A stretch of DNA of 13,747 nt from an uncultured Moraxella sp. GTDB lineage: Bacteria; Pseudomonadota; Gammaproteobacteria; Pseudomonadales; Moraxellaceae. Below are positions 13,686 to 13,747 of this stretch, in pieces (position 1 is the stretch's first letter; every line of letters begins with the position of its first letter). The translations under genes and the position numbers were made by a program. The stretch spans positions 1-13,747 of the forward strand of contig CALJUC010000240.1 in NCBI GenBank assembly GCA_937975585.1, written 5' to 3'. The notes beneath the pieces were generated by a model. That model did no database searches. It saw nothing but the letters and a program-made list of their open reading frames with translations, and had not been told where the DNA came from.

Positions 13686-13747
13686 CTAGTCTTCGCCCAG
13701 TTCTTCAGATTTTGGGCGCCAATGACTGACACCATAGAACAAAATCT
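13686..13747 (-). CDS. C-terminal end of an unidentified protein, cut by the window edge
   Basis: On the minus strand an open frame enters at the right edge and ends at TAG (13688-13686), encoding ILFYGVSHWRPKSEELGED. The hydrophobic start, aromatic middle and charged acidic end look like a membrane protein's last helix and cytoplasmic tail. The other minus-strand frame in this stretch also stays open across here, so the choice rests on composition alone. No family can be named from 19 residues. Confidence 0.4.
   Translation of the reverse strand, partial: ILFYGVSHWRPKSEELGED

Noticed and set aside
1..13747. CRISPR array, tRNA/rRNA genes, transposase or prophage genes
   Set aside because: No regularly spaced repeats, no cloverleaf or rRNA-like stretch, and no integrase or transposase motifs were seen on either strand.

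Overview
The window looks like chromosomal DNA of a gammaproteobacterium, most likely from the Moraxellaceae (Moraxella/Psychrobacter/Acinetobacter side). This is inferred from overall protein resemblance, from moderate GC, and from a stand-alone gspH-I-J-K block, an arrangement I associate with Acinetobacter-like genomes. The first 31 bases are not genomic: they match the 3' part of the Illumina TruSeq read-2 adapter exactly, so position 32 is the real left end of the contig.

Layout. 32-822 (minus): a fragment of the flagellar hook-filament junction protein FlgK, lacking its N-terminal rod domain and cut off by the contig end. 845-1728 (minus): dapD (lysine/peptidoglycan precursor synthesis) with its own terminator. 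1729-2022: a divergent regulatory gap. 2023-3100 (plus): cysK (cysteine synthase) ending in a strong bidirectional terminator. 3121-5520 (minus): an alpha/beta serine hydrolase and a MATE efflux pump. 5659-5931 (minus): a 90-residue protein of unknown function. 6075-7179 (minus): a 341-residue predicted lipoprotein of unknown function with a terminator. 7405-9504 (plus): hemW (radical-SAM heme chaperone) and a TatD-family metal-dependent hydrolase. 9548-10325 (plus): a TetR-family regulator behind a near-consensus promoter whose spacer holds a 16-bp palindrome. 10372-13588 (plus): gspH, gspI, gspJ and gspK, the four minor pseudopilins of a type II secretion system, tightly coupled. 13686-13747 (minus): the last 19 codons of an unidentified gene.

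How the genes fit together. Most of the left and middle part is housekeeping metabolism in independent units. The right third is one possible transcription unit: tetR ends 46 bases before gspH with no visible terminator, and the four pseudopilin genes overlap or abut. GspH/I/J/K would form the tip of the type II pseudopilus that pushes folded exoproteins through the outer membrane. If tetR is autoregulated through the palindrome in its promoter, the same switch could reach the pseudopilins.

I did not find a clearly new defence, mobile or RNA-based system. The points most worth a second look are the truncated flgK beside dapD, the tetR promoter/operator and its linkage to gspHIJK, the unusually long disordered tail of GspJ with an in-frame 9-base repeat, and the uncharacterised lipoprotein.
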